Source: Spirochaetaceae bacterium
GTDB taxonomy: Bacteria; Spirochaetota; Spirochaetia; Treponematales; Breznakiellaceae
Direction of reading: 5' to 3'
Length of the DNA stretch: 6,820 nucleotides
Assembly (NCBI GenBank): GCA_031280115.1
Contig: JAITHF010000021.1
Location: 1 to 6,820 of the forward strand
The translations under genes and the position numbers were made by a program. Numbering within the stretch: the stretch's first letter is position 1; the number at the start of each line of letters is the position of its first letter. Positions 5,498-6,820 of this stretch are shown here, piece by piece. The notes beneath the pieces were generated by a model, which saw only the letters and a list, made by a program, of their open reading frames with translations, ran no database searches and had not been told where the DNA came from.

Positions 5498-6820
5498 GTG
5501 AATATCCGTGTAATTAAGGGGCTTGTCTGCGCCGCTTTGCTGCTGGGCGCTTCAGAACGGGGTTTCTCTCTTGATTTTAACGACCCTGAGCCTCCTGAGG
5601 TTTTGGCGGCGGCGCTGGTTGAGGCCATGACTGACGAGCAGGCCCTGTCTCAGACGCTGATGTTCGGGTGGATTGGGACCACCCCGTCGCCGCTTATTCT
5701 TGAGTGGATACAAAAGCGCCGCATCGGCGCGGTGAAGGTGTTCGGCTGGAATACGGGAAACACCCTACAGCTGGCGGAGACGGTGGGGGTTTTTCAGAAA
5801 GCGGCAGCAGCCGGCCCTTTTCATATCCCCCTGTTTATCGCGACTGATCAAGAAGGCGGCTGGATACGCCATGTAAAAGGCGCCACCAGCCAGACCCCGG
5901 GCAATATGGCCCTCGGCGCGTCCCGGTACGTTATGGACGCCTATTGGTCAGGCTATTATATAGGCCGGGAAATGGCGCTCCTTGGCATTAACATGAACTT
6001 CGCGCCGGTGGTGGACCTCTATACCAATAGGGATTCAACCCTTATCGGCCCCCGGTCTTTCGGCGTGAACCCGGTCCATGTAGGCATGCTCGGCACCGCG
6101 TTTATGAAGGGGCAGCATGAGAACGGGGTCATCGCCACTGCCAAGCACTACCCCGGGCACGGGGACACGGACTTGGATTCCCACGGGGTCCTCCCCCAGA
6201 TGGCCTCTTCTTTTGAAATGCTTTGGGAGCGGGAGCTTATCCCCTACAGGCTGATGATTAGGGAGGGGGTTCCGGTTATTATGACCGGCCACCTTGCCTT
6301 TCCCAATACCCCTTCCGGCTCTGTTCCCGCGTCCCTTTCGCCCTGGTTCCTCCTTGAGGTGCTCAGAAAAAAAATGGGCTTTCAAGGCATCATTATTACT
6401 GACGACCTTATGATGAACGGCGCCTCCCAGAGCGCGGGCAGCCTGTCTATGGCGGCGAAGCAGGCGCTTGCCGCGGGAAACGATATTATTATGTTTTCTA
6501 TCACCCCGGAACTTTACGACCCGATCTGGACCCGCCTTGCAGGAGCGATGAAAGCGGAGCCTGATTTCCGCAACAGGGTGCGGGACGCGGCGCGGCGGGT
6601 TATGCTGGTCAAGCTCGCGTACCTGCGGGGGGAAAAGGCGGTTCCCCTCATACCGGATTTAAAAAAGGTTGCGGCGAACCTCCCGGACCCGGAGGGAAGC
6701 GCGTTCTTTCTCGATATGGCGGCCCGGAGCGTGACCCTGGTGAAAGGCGCGGGAGGGCTTGTCCCCCTGAGCCCCGAAAAAGCGGGGAAGGTGCTTTTGG
6801 CCGGCCAGTATGAAGAATTT
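5498..6820 (+). CDS. nagZ: Exported family 3 glycoside hydrolase, beta-N-acetylhexosaminidase (NagZ-like), 3' end outside window
   Basis: 441 codons are visible and the frame is open to the window end. Residues 1-24 from the GTG form a good signal peptide (NIRVIKG, then LVCAALLLGA). The TIM-barrel domain follows with DQEGGWIRH (D117-E119), NFAPVVDL, the NagZ signature KHYPGHGDTDLDSH (K216-H229; D227 and H229 are the Asp-His acid/base dyad) and the nucleophile region ITDDLMM (D302). From ~409, AARSVTLVKGAGGLVPL begins the second GH3 domain, so this is the long two-domain type (as in Bacillus NagZ), not the short enterobacterial form. It should cleave terminal beta-GlcNAc from peptidoglycan fragments or other glycans outside the cytoplasm, serving wall recycling or scavenging. 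Start: an in-frame ATG at 5456 exists but would place an acidic 14-residue extension before the signal peptide and lacks a nearby Shine-Dalgarno. The GTG also lacks one, but fits the promoter as a leaderless start. Confidence 0.9.
   Translation, partial: MNIRVIKGLVCAALLLGASERGFSLDFNDPEPPEVLAAALVEAMTDEQALSQTLMFGWIGTTPSPLILEWIQKRRIGAVKVFGWNTGNTLQLAETVGVFQKAAAAGPFHIPLFIATDQEGGWIRHVKGATSQTPGNMALGASRYVMDAYWSGYYIGREMALLGINMNFAPVVDLYTNRDSTLIGPRSFGVNPVHVGMLGTAFMKGQHENGVIATAKHYPGHGDTDLDSHGVLPQMASSFEMLWERELIPYRLMIREGVPVIMTGHLAFPNTPSGSVPASLSPWFLLEVLRKKMGFQGIIITDDLMMNGASQSAGSLSMAAKQALAAGNDIIMFSITPELYDPIWTRLAGAMKAEPDFRNRVRDAARRVMLVKLAYLRGEKAVPLIPDLKKVAANLPDPEGSAFFLDMAARSVTLVKGAGGLVPLSPEKAGKVLLAGQYEEF

Overview
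The window looks like a chromosomal segment of a spirochaete, most likely a Treponema of the moderately GC-rich gut (termite-type) group. This rests on protein style: a DQEGGWIRH / KHYPGHGDTDLDSH family 3 glycosidase, a short SUMF1-like protein, a cold-shock-less RNB ribonuclease and a membrane-anchored RmuC. The genus is an inference; no marker gene for taxonomy is present.

Positions 1-4745 hold four plus-strand genes packed as a probable operon. They are the 3' part of a protein ending in a reduced SUMF1 (formylglycine-generating-enzyme-like) domain, an exported LysM protein overlapping it by 14 bases, an RNB-family exoribonuclease, and rmuC. The gaps are 45 and 30 bases and no terminator is visible between genes. 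The LysM protein (and the family 3 glycosidase further on) act on the envelope; the RNase and RmuC act on RNA and DNA. The group looks like a co-transcribed housekeeping cluster rather than one pathway.

Positions 4746-5497 carry no convincing protein gene but are dense in signals. On the minus strand there is a sigma70-type promoter (TTGACG, 17 bases, TATACT), a well-preserved cobalamin riboswitch aptamer, and a strong hairpin whose loop is complementary to the aptamer's L5 region (a likely P13/L13 kissing-loop switch). Transcription from it runs towards the 3' end of rmuC, and no open frame of useful length follows it, so the riboswitch is an orphan. Further along the same strand there is an extended -10 box overlapping a Shine-Dalgarno/ATG/GTA/stop arrangement. 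It is followed at once by a roughly 106-base nested inverted repeat that could be a small RNA or the rmuC 3' UTR. From 5178 to 5457 the DNA is a mosaic of perfect and nested inverted repeats, resembling a dispersed genomic repeat.

Positions 5498-6820 begin an exported two-domain family 3 beta-N-acetylhexosaminidase (NagZ-like) that runs off the window. Its promoter is placed so that the GTG start coincides with the expected transcription start, suggesting a leaderless message. The most unusual object is the B12-responsive orphan transcription unit between rmuC and nagZ.
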